From the IMG/VR virus record IMGVR_UViG_3300042897_000994, positions 62,001-126,000 of that record: a stretch of DNA of 64,000 nucleotides; one strand, given 5' to 3'. The translations under genes and the position numbers were made by a program. Source of the stretch: a virus. The notes beneath the pieces were generated by a model. That model was not told the DNA's origin and ran no database searches. It saw only the letters and a program-made list of their open reading frames with translations. Position 1 is the first letter of the stretch. The number at the start of each line of letters is the position of its first letter. This document shows positions 1 through 7,661 of the stretch, one piece after another.

Positions 1-1499
1 GAGTCAATAACGGAGAATTACCGAACCGCATAAATAAGAATCTCTGGGGTTCAATTGAATTAGAATCAAGAGGAAGACATGTAAAAATAGAAAGAGGTCT
101 GGCTCCTAATATTTTCAAAATTTATATAAACGGGGTTGAATATGATCAGGCAGGAAAAATGAACACTCAAGAATATCTTGAAGAAGAGATATTCGAAATC
201 TCATATAATGTTTTCAAAAATGTAATTATTCTTTCTGTTAATGATTTTAAGTCATTTTTGACGATGAGTCCTGGCGACAAAAAGAGTATTGTAGATAAAC
301 TCTTCGGCTTTAGTGTTATTAATGACATGCGAGAATCGATAAAAAAGGACAGAAGGGAAGTAAGACAAGAATTAAAAACTCTGGAAGATGAATTAAATTC
401 ATTAACTGAAAGTATTCTTTCTGTTCAGGAAAAGATTATTCAGCTAGAAGAAGCTTCTCAGAAAAAGAACTCAGAAAAAATTAAAGATCTAAAAAATCAG
501 CTTTTTCAGTTCGATGAAAATAAGAAAAAGTTAAACGAAGCCAACAAGACTCTAAAAGACAGACTTTCTGGAATTGACAAACAGATAAGCGAAAATAGAA
601 AGATATATGCGGAGTCTTCAGCTGAAGTTAAGACTCTAGATCAGAAGCTTAAGCTTTTCGAAAATAAACAGTGTCCTACTTGTCAGTCAGATTTAAGCGG
701 AGAATTTCATCAGAATCTAAAGAAAGATCTAGAAGACAAAAAATCTCAACTCTTAGAAAAAGAACAGTCAGTAGAATCTCTAATAAAAGAGAGTAGAGAA
801 GCTTATAAACAAGTTCAAGATAAACAACATGGGATTATTTCTAAGCTTTCTTCTCTAGAAACGAATATGAATAATCTAAAGAAAGAATTAGTAAAACTCG
901 CATCGAATTTAGATAATGGAGAGCATACAGAACTTTCTTCTTTGATCAGAGAATTCAGAGATAAAGAAAAAGAGAAAACAGACAAAAAAACAACTGTTGG
1001 TTCAGAAGATCATTACTTGCAGATTTTAGAAAATATTCTCGGAGATGATGGAATTAAGAACTTAGCAATTAAGACTATTTTACCTACGTTAAATAGTCAA
1101 GTCGCTCAGATGGGAAGAAGAATGCACATCCCATTCAGTATTAAGTTTGACGATAAATTTGATTCTATTATTACTCATCTTGGAGAAGAAATTAATCCAA
1201 AGACAATGAGTACTGGAGAAAGAAAGAAAGCTGATTTTGTGATTATTATTGCTCTGATTAGACTTTTAAAGTTGAGATATCCAAGTCTTAATATTCTTTT
1301 TCTCGATGAAATTTTTAGTTCTGTAGACTCTGACGGTGTTTATCATATCATTGGCATCCTACATGATATGGTAAAAGAGATTGAAATGAATACTTTTGTT
1401 ATCAATCACACAGTTCTTCCCAGCGAATTATTTGATAAGAAAATTGAAATACGCAAGGATAGCGGATTTAGTTCTTTTTCAGTAGAGACCATTTCTTGA
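1..1499 (+). CDS. 46: gp46-like recombination endonuclease subunit (partial at 5' end)
   Basis: Rad50/SbcC-type ATPase, the large subunit of the T4 gp46/gp47 nuclease that resects DNA ends for recombination-dependent replication. The gene is cut by the window edge: the frame is open from base 3, so the ATG at 159 is internal. Visible parts are long charged coiled-coil arms, a zinc-hook CPTC encoded at 672-683, an ABC signature STGERKK, Walker B FLDEIFSSVD and a following INHTV that fits the switch histidine. The Walker A lies upstream. The stop TGA overlaps the start of a late promoter element, so gp46 is followed directly by late genes. The family call is strong; the partner gp47 is not in view. 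Confidence 0.9.
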   Translation, partial: VNNGELPNRINKNLWGSIELESRGRHVKIERGLAPNIFKIYINGVEYDQAGKMNTQEYLEEEIFEISYNVFKNVIILSVNDFKSFLTMSPGDKKSIVDKLFGFSVINDMRESIKKDRREVRQELKTLEDELNSLTESILSVQEKIIQLEEASQKKNSEKIKDLKNQLFQFDENKKKLNEANKTLKDRLSGIDKQISENRKIYAESSAEVKTLDQKLKLFENKQCPTCQSDLSGEFHQNLKKDLEDKKSQLLEKEQSVESLIKESREAYKQVQDKQHGIISKLSSLETNMNNLKKELVKLASNLDNGEHTELSSLIREFRDKEKEKTDKKTTVGSEDHYLQILENILGDDGIKNLAIKTILPTLNSQVAQMGRRMHIPFSIKFDDKFDSIITHLGEEINPKTMSTGERKKADFVIIIALIRLLKLRYPSLNILFLDEIFSSVDSDGVYHIIGILHDMVKEIEMNTFVINHTVLPSELFDKKIEIRKDSGFSSFSVETIS

Positions 1500-1511
1500 T
1501 ATATAAAAAAA
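1498..1511 (+). promoter_or_regulatory. late promoter (T4-like TATA element) for gp15-like gene
   Basis: gATATATAAAAAAA with octamer TATAAAAA at 1502-1509. It resembles the T4 late box TATAAATA read by gp55. Using the T4 spacing, transcription would begin near 1515, downstream of the out-of-frame ATG at 1512 and 7 nt before the GTG at 1522. Confidence 0.7.
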
Positions 1512-1521
1512 ATGGCTCTAA

Positions 1522-2451
1522 GTGTCTGCATACAACGCTGAATTTAATACTGATGATGTTTATTTAAGATACATCGTTATAGCTCTACTAGCAGAGTTAA
1601 GAAATAAAGTCTACTTTTACAACTATGTAGACGGTTCAAAGGTTAAAATTGAAGTGCCTTTCTACTATTCAGTAACAGGCCAAGAACGTTTTCTTCTAGA
1701 TAAATTTCTGTTTGAAGCTCTAGACAAAGATAAAGCAGTAGGAGATTATGAAAGAGTCCCCAGAGGGATTATTGAACTTGATTCTGCCGCAATAGATTCA
1801 GGTTCTCTTGTAAATAAATTTGTCAGAGGAGAATTTTTAAGAGAAATTAATGGAGTTCTTAAAACTTTTTCTCTCAACACTCAGCTCATTCCTCTAAATT
1901 TGAATTTTAAAGCTACGATTGTAGCTAACAATAATCTTGAAATGTTCAAAATATTTCAAGGCGTTATTTCAACCCTGTACAAAACGAGCAATTTTTACGT
2001 AGATATGGGAGGATTTAGAGTACAGTCATCGGTGGTAATACCTGAAGATCTAAATCAAACACGACCAGTCGAATTTGGTTTTACTGACAGAAAAGAATAT
2101 CTGATAGATTTTAATCTTGAAGTTAAGAGTTTCACATTTATATTCGAGAACGGAATTCAACTTGCAGATCTTGAATTTATTATTGGAGGTGAAGGCGAAG
2201 GAATAGGACTACTTAGAAGTGATGGTCAAATTTACTTCGGAAATGTTATGGAGACAATTAATGTATCTGTTGATGATATTAAACTTGCTCCTTATGAAGG
2301 AGAAGAAAGCAACCTTGAATACAATAGTCTTCCAGATACTCTTGGCGGAAATCAACTAAGTTCTCTCAAATTTAGTGAAACAAATATAGACCCCGAGTCT
2401 ATAAGTAATGTGGAAAGTAGCCAAAGTAAAGAATATAGAAACGACAAGTAA
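1522..2451 (+). CDS. 15: tail sheath stabilizer / tail completion protein, gp15-like
   Basis: Likely homologue of T4 gp15, which caps the tail sheath and joins tail to head. The N-terminal pattern fits gp15: a RY..I helix, then a basic strand leading to VPFYYS (T4: VPITYAS), then VPRGIIELDS (T4: LPRINLHLVD), and later MFKIFQGVIS followed by an extended strand region. Length 309 aa against about 270 in T4, with an acidic, probably disordered tail. The start is GTG: an in-frame TAA lies immediately upstream (1519-1521), so no earlier start is possible, and the ATG at 1512 is in another frame that stops after nine codons. A late promoter sits directly upstream. The assignment rests on remembered family patterns, not on a search. 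Confidence 0.7.
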   Translation: MSAYNAEFNTDDVYLRYIVIALLAELRNKVYFYNYVDGSKVKIEVPFYYSVTGQERFLLDKFLFEALDKDKAVGDYERVPRGIIELDSAAIDSGSLVNKFVRGEFLREINGVLKTFSLNTQLIPLNLNFKATIVANNNLEMFKIFQGVISTLYKTSNFYVDMGGFRVQSSVVIPEDLNQTRPVEFGFTDRKEYLIDFNLEVKSFTFIFENGIQLADLEFIIGGEGEGIGLLRSDGQIYFGNVMETINVSVDDIKLAPYEGEESNLEYNSLPDTLGGNQLSSLKFSETNIDPESISNVESSQSKEYRNDK

Positions 2452-2468
2452 AAAGACACTAACTACTA

Positions 2469-2483
2469 GATATATAAAAAAAA
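2469..2483 (+). promoter_or_regulatory. late promoter
   Basis: gATATATAAAAAAAA; octamer TATAAAAA at 2473-2480. Predicted start of transcription near 2486, about 6 nt before the ATG at 2492. Confidence 0.7.
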
Positions 2484-2491
2484 TCTGAATA

Positions 2492-4264
2492 ATGAGTAAT
2501 CTCAATGAAAATTATCTCGTTTACTTAAACGGCGCTTTTCCCAGTACTGCTGATTTGAATAAACAGAGTGATACATTAGCAATACTGGTAGAACAGTTTA
2601 GAAAGAGCGGAAAAAGCGACGCCCAAATCTACTCAATCTTGAGTGGTATGGGAATTGAAAATTTAAAAATTTCTGCGTATTTTGAAGCAGAAAAGATGGG
2701 AAAGTCTCTTCCACCTACACAACCACAAAACGCAACGCCTGCCACTGAATTTATTCAGGTAATCAGCGTAGAAGAAAAAAATACAAACAAAATGAACATA
2801 ACAGAAACTTTAAAGAAGGCTGTATTAGAATCGGTTGAAGCTTTGAAGCCTTTTCAATCTGGAAAGTTTTCATATACTGCCAGCAAAGCCTCTCTTGTTT
2901 TAACCGAATCTCTAACTACAATTAACAGAATCGAAAAGATGATGGCAAATGAAGTAGTTGAAAGAATTAAATCACGAGTTGAGAAAATTGCTGCTGAAAC
3001 TAATGAAAATTTAGAAACTGCAGTAGAAAATATTACAGCTAAAGTTAAAAGTGAAGTTCTAGCTGAAGCAGAATCTCTAAATTCTGAAGTAGGATCTAGA
3101 ATTAGAAATGAAGAATTAAATCTTGTACATTATTTGAGCAATTCTCTTCAGCAAATTAAAGATTTTTCACCAGTCGCAAATCTTTTTAGTCAGGTAAAAG
3201 AAAGTATTGAAAGAAATATGTTTAGCCTAAAGCTTAACTATTACTTGAATTCTGTACCACCTGCTGGTATGTATACCAAAGGGGTGGCTGAAATGAAAAG
3301 CGAATTTAATAAAGGTGAAACTTATCTAAGAGAAAACTTTTCAGATTTTGAAAAGTGGAATTGGGTTCCAGGAATTTCTCAAATGATTAAAGAATTCTCA
3401 GAATATACCAAGTCACTTAGAAGTAATGGGAGTGGAAAGCTGGTTAAAGTATATTCTCCAATCCAGGAAAATGAAGATAAGAGTATTACTTTCTTCTTAG
3501 GGGGTAAATTCTATGCAATTCACGAAGGAAGAGTTGAAGTTGCAAATGAAAATCAACAACCAAATTCAAGAACTTTAGCCGTTCTTGAAGGTCTTTCTTT
3601 GATGAAAGATATGGGAAGCACTTTTTCTTACTTCAAGGGAGATAAAAGTTTCGATATTAACAAAGAAACCGGAGCATTCTCTATCAACGGTAAAGCAGTA
3701 TCAGAATCTGAAGCTCCAAAACTTATCAACTTATTAAGAGAAAATGCAGTAATTGCTCTTCATGAATCTGCAGTAGTTGATAAATTAGCAGTTCTTATTG
3801 AATCAGTAGATTTAGTAAAAGAACTTGATTTTGTAAATTCAATTAACTCAATTATTCACAGAGATGTTGCAGTTAATATGATCAGAATTAACGAAAATGT
3901 TTACATCAACAGAGTAAACAAAGCGATGAATGTAAACGAAATGGTAGAAGTATCAAATCCAAAATTAGCTCAAGAATTAGTAAATGAGTTTGTAAACTTC
4001 GATATTTCTAATCTTGTATACGATCTTTTAGAAAAGAATGAAAAGGATATTCTAAATCTAAATGAAAAGATCGAAGTAGTAAGTAATAACTTAAAATTCC
4101 TACAAGAGAAAAAATCAGATATTGAAAGAGTTTTATCTTTGAAGCCAGATTCAAACGAATTGAAAGAGGCTGTTGAATTTGTTTCTTCAGAAATAACTTC
4201 ACAAGAAAAAAATCTTTCAGATCTGTATGTTCAACTTTCTTCTTTAACAGAAAAAAAAAGTTGA
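2492..4264 (+). CDS. large coiled-coil late protein, function unknown
   Basis: 590-aa, mostly helical and rich in Glu, Lys, Asn and Ser, with long heptad-like stretches around residues 95-210 and 500-590. No enzyme motif or membrane segment was recognised. It lies between the gp15-like gene and the late sigma factor behind its own late promoter, so a virion or assembly role such as core or internal scaffold is plausible but unproven. It starts MSNLNEN, which contains an L-x-E site that the prohead protease might cut. The coding end is unusual: GAA AAA AAA AGT TGA, with an A AAA AAA heptamer in frame and an open -1 frame (4261-4440) beyond the stop, so a frameshifted longer product is possible. 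Confidence 0.55.
   Translation: MSNLNENYLVYLNGAFPSTADLNKQSDTLAILVEQFRKSGKSDAQIYSILSGMGIENLKISAYFEAEKMGKSLPPTQPQNATPATEFIQVISVEEKNTNKMNITETLKKAVLESVEALKPFQSGKFSYTASKASLVLTESLTTINRIEKMMANEVVERIKSRVEKIAAETNENLETAVENITAKVKSEVLAEAESLNSEVGSRIRNEELNLVHYLSNSLQQIKDFSPVANLFSQVKESIERNMFSLKLNYYLNSVPPAGMYTKGVAEMKSEFNKGETYLRENFSDFEKWNWVPGISQMIKEFSEYTKSLRSNGSGKLVKVYSPIQENEDKSITFFLGGKFYAIHEGRVEVANENQQPNSRTLAVLEGLSLMKDMGSTFSYFKGDKSFDINKETGAFSINGKAVSESEAPKLINLLRENAVIALHESAVVDKLAVLIESVDLVKELDFVNSINSIIHRDVAVNMIRINENVYINRVNKAMNVNEMVEVSNPKLAQELVNEFVNFDISNLVYDLLEKNEKDILNLNEKIEVVSNNLKFLQEKKSDIERVLSLKPDSNELKEAVEFVSSEITSQEKNLSDLYVQLSSLTEKKS
4250..4264 (+). other. A-run at gene junction: candidate -1 frameshift or TTG restart site
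   Basis: GAAAAAAAAAGTTGA. The upstream gene reads GAA AAA AAA AGT TGA. A slip of one base back on A AAA AAA would read AAG TTG AGC and enter the next ORF. Alternatively TTG at 4261-4263, overlapping the stop, restarts translation. The identical 15-mer occurs at 55502-55516. Confidence 0.45.
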
Positions 4265-4440
4265 GCGATTTAACTAAAGCCGTAGTAATCCAAGATCTTC
4301 CTGGTCTCCAAAAAGACCAGGAAGTTTTTGTTAATGCCCTAGATTACTCGTCAGCTGAAGACGCTAAAGAAATCGAATATCAAGACTCTGAAGGTAACGG
4401 TGGGTATGTTCTCAGAAAATACCTAAAAGTTTTAATTTAA
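4261..4440 (+). CDS. small acidic protein, 59 aa, or -1 frameshift extension of the upstream gene
   Basis: Short ORF beginning LSDLTKAVVIQ and ending YLKVLI, with codon use like its neighbours. The start is TTG overlapping the upstream stop (TTGA), and its stop overlaps the next ATG (TAATG), so it fills the gap between two genes exactly, which argues for a real gene. It may equally be the C-terminal end of a frameshift product of the coiled-coil gene. A perfect 11-bp hairpin followed by five T lies inside it. No homologue was recognised. Confidence 0.5.
   Translation: MSDLTKAVVIQDLPGLQKDQEVFVNALDYSSAEDAKEIEYQDSEGNGGYVLRKYLKVLI
4297..4329 (+). terminator. hairpin with T-run inside a small ORF (possible terminator or attenuator)
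   Basis: Perfect inverted repeat CTTCCTGGTCT (4297-4307) and AGACCAGGAAG (4314-4324), loop CCAAAA, then TTTTT. It has the form of a rho-independent terminator 33 nt after the end of the coiled-coil gene, but it lies within the 4261-4440 ORF. It could limit read-through into the gp55-like sigma gene. Confidence 0.5.
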
Positions 4441-4802
4441 TGGAAAAAAAGATATACCTAAAGAATAAAGATTTGTATGAAGAAATCATCAAATCTAAAG
4501 AGCTTGATGAACTGACACCAAGGGCTCAAGCAATGTTAATGTTACTTGCACAAAGAGCATCCAGCAAACTTCCATATAGAAATCCAGATGACAGACAAGA
4601 TTGTATTTCTTCTGCATATTTAGATCTCTGGAGATATTGGAGAAGTTTTAACCCGGAAAAAAGTAAAAATGCATTCGCATATTACACAGAAATTTGTAAA
4701 AAGGGATTTGCTAAGGGATGGAATCAAATTCATCCTAAAAAATACGCAGGAACAATAAGCATTGATGGTGGCCGAGACTCAGACGGAATTTATACCATCT
4801 AA
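4440..4802 (+). CDS. 55: late-transcription sigma factor, gp55-like
   Basis: Small sigma-70-related factor that directs RNA polymerase to phage late promoters. The diagnostic block is DCISSAYLDLWRYWRSFNP followed by NAFAYYTEICKKGFAKGW, which lines up with T4 gp55 (EMIADGIEASIKGLHNF, then NPHAYITQACFNAFVQ), the sigma region 2 helices that bind polymerase and melt the TATA box. At 120 aa it is shorter than T4 gp55 (185 aa) and ends GIYTI; the C-terminal clamp-binding tail of T4 gp55 is missing. The many TATAAAAA boxes in the window fit its presence. Its ATG overlaps the previous stop and its stop overlaps the next ATG. Confidence 0.75.
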   Translation: MEKKIYLKNKDLYEEIIKSKELDELTPRAQAMLMLLAQRASSKLPYRNPDDRQDCISSAYLDLWRYWRSFNPEKSKNAFAYYTEICKKGFAKGWNQIHPKKYAGTISIDGGRDSDGIYTI

Positions 4803-5281
4803 TGAGCGACATTAAGAAGATAAAGCCTACTCATAAATCTGGATTTAAACAGAGTTATTTCGAGCCCAAAAACTTATCAAAGTATTTGGGCTCATTTCCT
4901 ATAATATGCAGATCGAGCTGGGAAAGAAAGTTTGCAATTTTTTGTGATACAAATGACGCAGTGATTAAATGGAGTTCAGAACCTATTGAAATCAAATACT
5001 ACAATATTCTTGACAAAAAATTCCACAAATACTATCCCGATTATTTCGTTCAAATTCAAAAAGAAGGAAATCTTATTAATTATGTGGTAGAAGTTAAACC
5101 TTCTTCTCAACTCAAGAAACCTGAACCTCCGAAGAGAATTACAGAAAAGGTTGTAAATTCTTATAAAAGAGCATATGAAACTTATGTTATGAATCTTTGT
5201 AAATTAGATGCTCTCAGAAAATATGCAGAGCAAAGAAATTGGAAAGTTCTCGTTATAACCGAAAAAAGTAATCTAATCTAA
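4802..5281 (+). CDS. 4: head completion nuclease, gp4-like
   Basis: Homologue of T4 gp4 (gp50/65), a head-completion protein with a TnsA/PD-(D/E)XK-like nuclease fold. Visible are SSWERKFAIFCDTND near residues 39-53, IKWSSEPIEIKYY, then HKYYPDYF with the catalytic Asp and VVEVKPS with the E-x-K pair. The length of 159 aa matches T4 gp4 (about 150 aa). It sits between late sigma and a second head/tail protein, starting at an ATG that overlaps the preceding stop by one base. Confidence 0.85.
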   Translation: MSDIKKIKPTHKSGFKQSYFEPKNLSKYLGSFPIICRSSWERKFAIFCDTNDAVIKWSSEPIEIKYYNILDKKFHKYYPDYFVQIQKEGNLINYVVEVKPSSQLKKPEPPKRITEKVVNSYKRAYETYVMNLCKLDALRKYAEQRNWKVLVITEKSNLI

Positions 5282-5282
5282 A

Positions 5283-5951
5283 ATGCCAAGTACTCCCTTA
5301 GATTTTATAATTAAAGGTGTTGGTATTCTTGATCCGATGGAGATCAAGAAGAATAGAGACATGTATATCAAAGAGAGTAAGAGTCTACCAATTGCTTCTA
5401 AAGGAGCAATAGAATGGTATGAAGAATCTGAAACTTTTAAGAATTTTCAAATAAAAAGAATAAGGACAGGTGAAGAATTAAAGCTCGGAAAGCTTTATTT
5501 CTTTGACTATGATCCTCTCGATAGAAATCAAATATATGATATTAAACCATTGATAATCAGTTTAGGTAGAATAGGGGCTAAAGACGGTTCGGTAGAAACT
5601 GGAATTAATCTAAATTATTTTCCAGAGAACGTAAAGTCAGCTATACTAGATTTTTATTTTAGAATCTTTGCAAATAGATTAAGAAGAGAAGTAAGAAGTT
5701 CCAGTGCATATAATGTACAAAAGCAGAACGGGATTGGAATTACTTGGGAAGAATTAGCACCGCTGGAAAAAAGACTTCGTATCAGTTATGGAGTTAAAAA
5801 TTACAAAATAGGTAGAATGACTGATATCAGCGAGTTTACATATGAAAGCTGGTATCAAATGACTACATATCAACCGAATGTAGATTTTAGGAATGCGACA
5901 CTTGCTGAAGTGTATCGTAATTATTTTGAATATATAAAAAATAAAGCATAA
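5283..5951 (+). CDS. putative virion protein (possibly gp2-like DNA end protector)
   Basis: 222-aa protein located between head nuclease gp4 and the portal. Its centre reads LGKLYFFDYDPLDR, then YDIKPLIISLGR and GINLNYFPENVKSAIL, a pattern seen in T4-like virion proteins that I associate with the gp2/DNA-end-protector group (G-x-LY-x-F-x-Y-x-P, YD-x-x-PL, G-x-NL-x-Y-x-P). In T4, gene 2 is adjacent to gene 4, which supports this weakly. No catalytic motif was seen. A late promoter element lies within its last codons and serves the portal gene. Confidence 0.4.
   Translation: MPSTPLDFIIKGVGILDPMEIKKNRDMYIKESKSLPIASKGAIEWYEESETFKNFQIKRIRTGEELKLGKLYFFDYDPLDRNQIYDIKPLIISLGRIGAKDGSVETGINLNYFPENVKSAILDFYFRIFANRLRREVRSSSAYNVQKQNGIGITWEELAPLEKRLRISYGVKNYKIGRMTDISEFTYESWYQMTTYQPNVDFRNATLAEVYRNYFEYIKNKA
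5929..5943 (+). promoter_or_regulatory. late promoter for portal gene, inside the end of the upstream gene
   Basis: AATATATAAAAAATA; octamer TATAAAAA at 5933-5940. Predicted transcription start near 5946, 12 nt before the portal ATG. The element also encodes the YIKNK of the upstream protein. Confidence 0.55.
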
Positions 5952-5957
5952 TAAAAA

Positions 5958-7619
5958 ATGGCTGGCTTTCAGGACAGAAAAGGACCTCTTACTAGAGGAA
6001 ATCCTATAAGTGATACTCTCAAATCTTTGAGTAAGCTTGGGATGAAGTATGACGACATGGTCATTAGAAACTCTCGAGCTGTCGGTTTTACCGAGAGCAA
6101 GTTAGGTTATACGATGAATCCATCTGGATCTGATGCAGATGATATTTATTATGCATTTGCCGCTCTTTCAATGACGGATACTTCTAGTAAGAAGAATATC
6201 TCATTTTTTGATAAAAGTTATCCAAAGAAAAGAGATGAATTACGTCAGTTTGCAATTCAAGATGAAATTGAAGAGATTCTAGATACTGTTGCTGATGAAG
6301 CAATTGTATATGATGAGTCTAATTATTTTTGTTATCCTACCCTAAGAGGTCCTGTTAGTAAATCTCTAAGAGAAGATCTACAAGATAATTTTAACAAAAT
6401 TTACGAGTATTTTGGCTTTCAAGACGGACTTTCTGCATGGAACTATTTTAGAAAATGGTTAGTAGACGGTTATCTTTGTTTTGAAATTGTCTATAATGAC
6501 GAACAAGATCAGGTAATTGGATTTAAAGAGCTTGATCCAGTTTCTCTTTTTCCCGCAGTTGACAAAGATAGCGGTAAGAAGATTTGGATACAGTATAAAG
6601 GTGGCGGTCCTAAAGAAAGAATATTATGGGATGCTCAAGTAATTTATGTTTCATATTCTTCAGCTAACTCTCCTTCTAGAGTCTCTTACGTTGAAAGATT
6701 AGTTAGATCTTTCAACTTATTGCGAATTATGGAGCACTCCAGAATCATCTGGTCTGTTACCAATGCAAGTTACAAAATGAAATTTGTAATCCCAGTTGGT
6801 GGTAAATCTAAAACAAGAGCAAAACAATCTCTTTCTCAATTGATGCACAATTATCGAGAATTAGTAGATTTTGATTATGAATCAGGAGAATTATCTACTA
6901 ACGGTAAACCGATGATGCAGTTTCACAAAGAATATTGGTTGCCTTCAAAGGATGGAGAATCTCCGGAAATTGACACCCTTTCTAACGACGGCCCCGATCT
7001 TTCAGATGTAGAAACTCTTAAATGGTTTGCTGACAAATTAAAAATGGCTTCTAAGATTCCTTTCAGCAGATTTGACAAAGATAGTCCAGCTACATATGAA
7101 ATGGCAGCTGAAGGGATGCAAAGAGATGAAATAAAATTTGCTAAATTTATTAATAGACTTCGCTCTATATTCCAGGAAATTATTACTAAGCCCCTGTATC
7201 TACAGATGGTTTTAGATAATCCTGAGCTACAAGACGATTTTAACTTTAAAGCTAATCTTAGTGTAGAATATAATAAAGATAACGTATTTGAAGAATTAAA
7301 AGAAATGGAACTTGCTTCTAAAAGAATAGACTTTATCTCTACTATGATGAGTTCTCTCGTTGAACAAGATGCTGATATGAATGAAATACCATATTTCAAT
7401 CTAAGTTACCTAATTAAGAGATATGGTGGATTTAATCAAGAAGATCTCAGAGCCAATGAAAGAGAAAAAACGATTGAATCACTAGAGAAAGAGGGATACA
7501 GCAAAGAAGACTCCGAAAAGATAGTGGCAGGTGAGCCTAAAAAGAATTTCAAAAAACAAGAACCTGAAGGCGAAGAAGATTCGGCCGATGTAGGGGGAGA
7601 AATTGATTTAGGTTTGTAA
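5958..7619 (+). CDS. 20: portal vertex protein, gp20-like
   Basis: Dodecameric portal through which DNA is packaged and to which the neck attaches. Recognised by the gp20 pattern: DEIEEILDTVADEAIVYDE near residues 98-116, then a phospho-portal core with LIRVMEHSR-like RIMEHSRIIWSVTNASYK, and WLPSKDGESPEIDTLSN followed by DLSDVETLKWFADKLKMASKIPFSRF, typical of T4 gp20. The length of 553 aa compares with 524 in T4. The acidic C-terminal tail is probably disordered. It is preceded by an A-rich tract without a Shine-Dalgarno and followed by the protease gene behind its own late promoter. Confidence 0.92.
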   Translation: MAGFQDRKGPLTRGNPISDTLKSLSKLGMKYDDMVIRNSRAVGFTESKLGYTMNPSGSDADDIYYAFAALSMTDTSSKKNISFFDKSYPKKRDELRQFAIQDEIEEILDTVADEAIVYDESNYFCYPTLRGPVSKSLREDLQDNFNKIYEYFGFQDGLSAWNYFRKWLVDGYLCFEIVYNDEQDQVIGFKELDPVSLFPAVDKDSGKKIWIQYKGGGPKERILWDAQVIYVSYSSANSPSRVSYVERLVRSFNLLRIMEHSRIIWSVTNASYKMKFVIPVGGKSKTRAKQSLSQLMHNYRELVDFDYESGELSTNGKPMMQFHKEYWLPSKDGESPEIDTLSNDGPDLSDVETLKWFADKLKMASKIPFSRFDKDSPATYEMAAEGMQRDEIKFAKFINRLRSIFQEIITKPLYLQMVLDNPELQDDFNFKANLSVEYNKDNVFEELKEMELASKRIDFISTMMSSLVEQDADMNEIPYFNLSYLIKRYGGFNQEDLRANEREKTIESLEKEGYSKEDSEKIVAGEPKKNFKKQEPEGEEDSADVGGEIDLGL

Positions 7620-7637
7620 AATTTTCGAATTAACAAA

Positions 7638-7652
7638 GATATATAAAAAAAA
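7638..7652 (+). promoter_or_regulatory. late promoter
   Basis: gATATATAAAAAAAA; octamer TATAAAAA at 7642-7649. Predicted leader of about 7 nt to the ATG at 7662. Confidence 0.7.
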
Positions 7653-7661
7653 TTATAGAGC

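Noticed and set aside
159-1499. gp46 starting at ATG 159
   Set aside because: The frame is open to the window edge with family-like sequence before it, so the gene begins outside the window.
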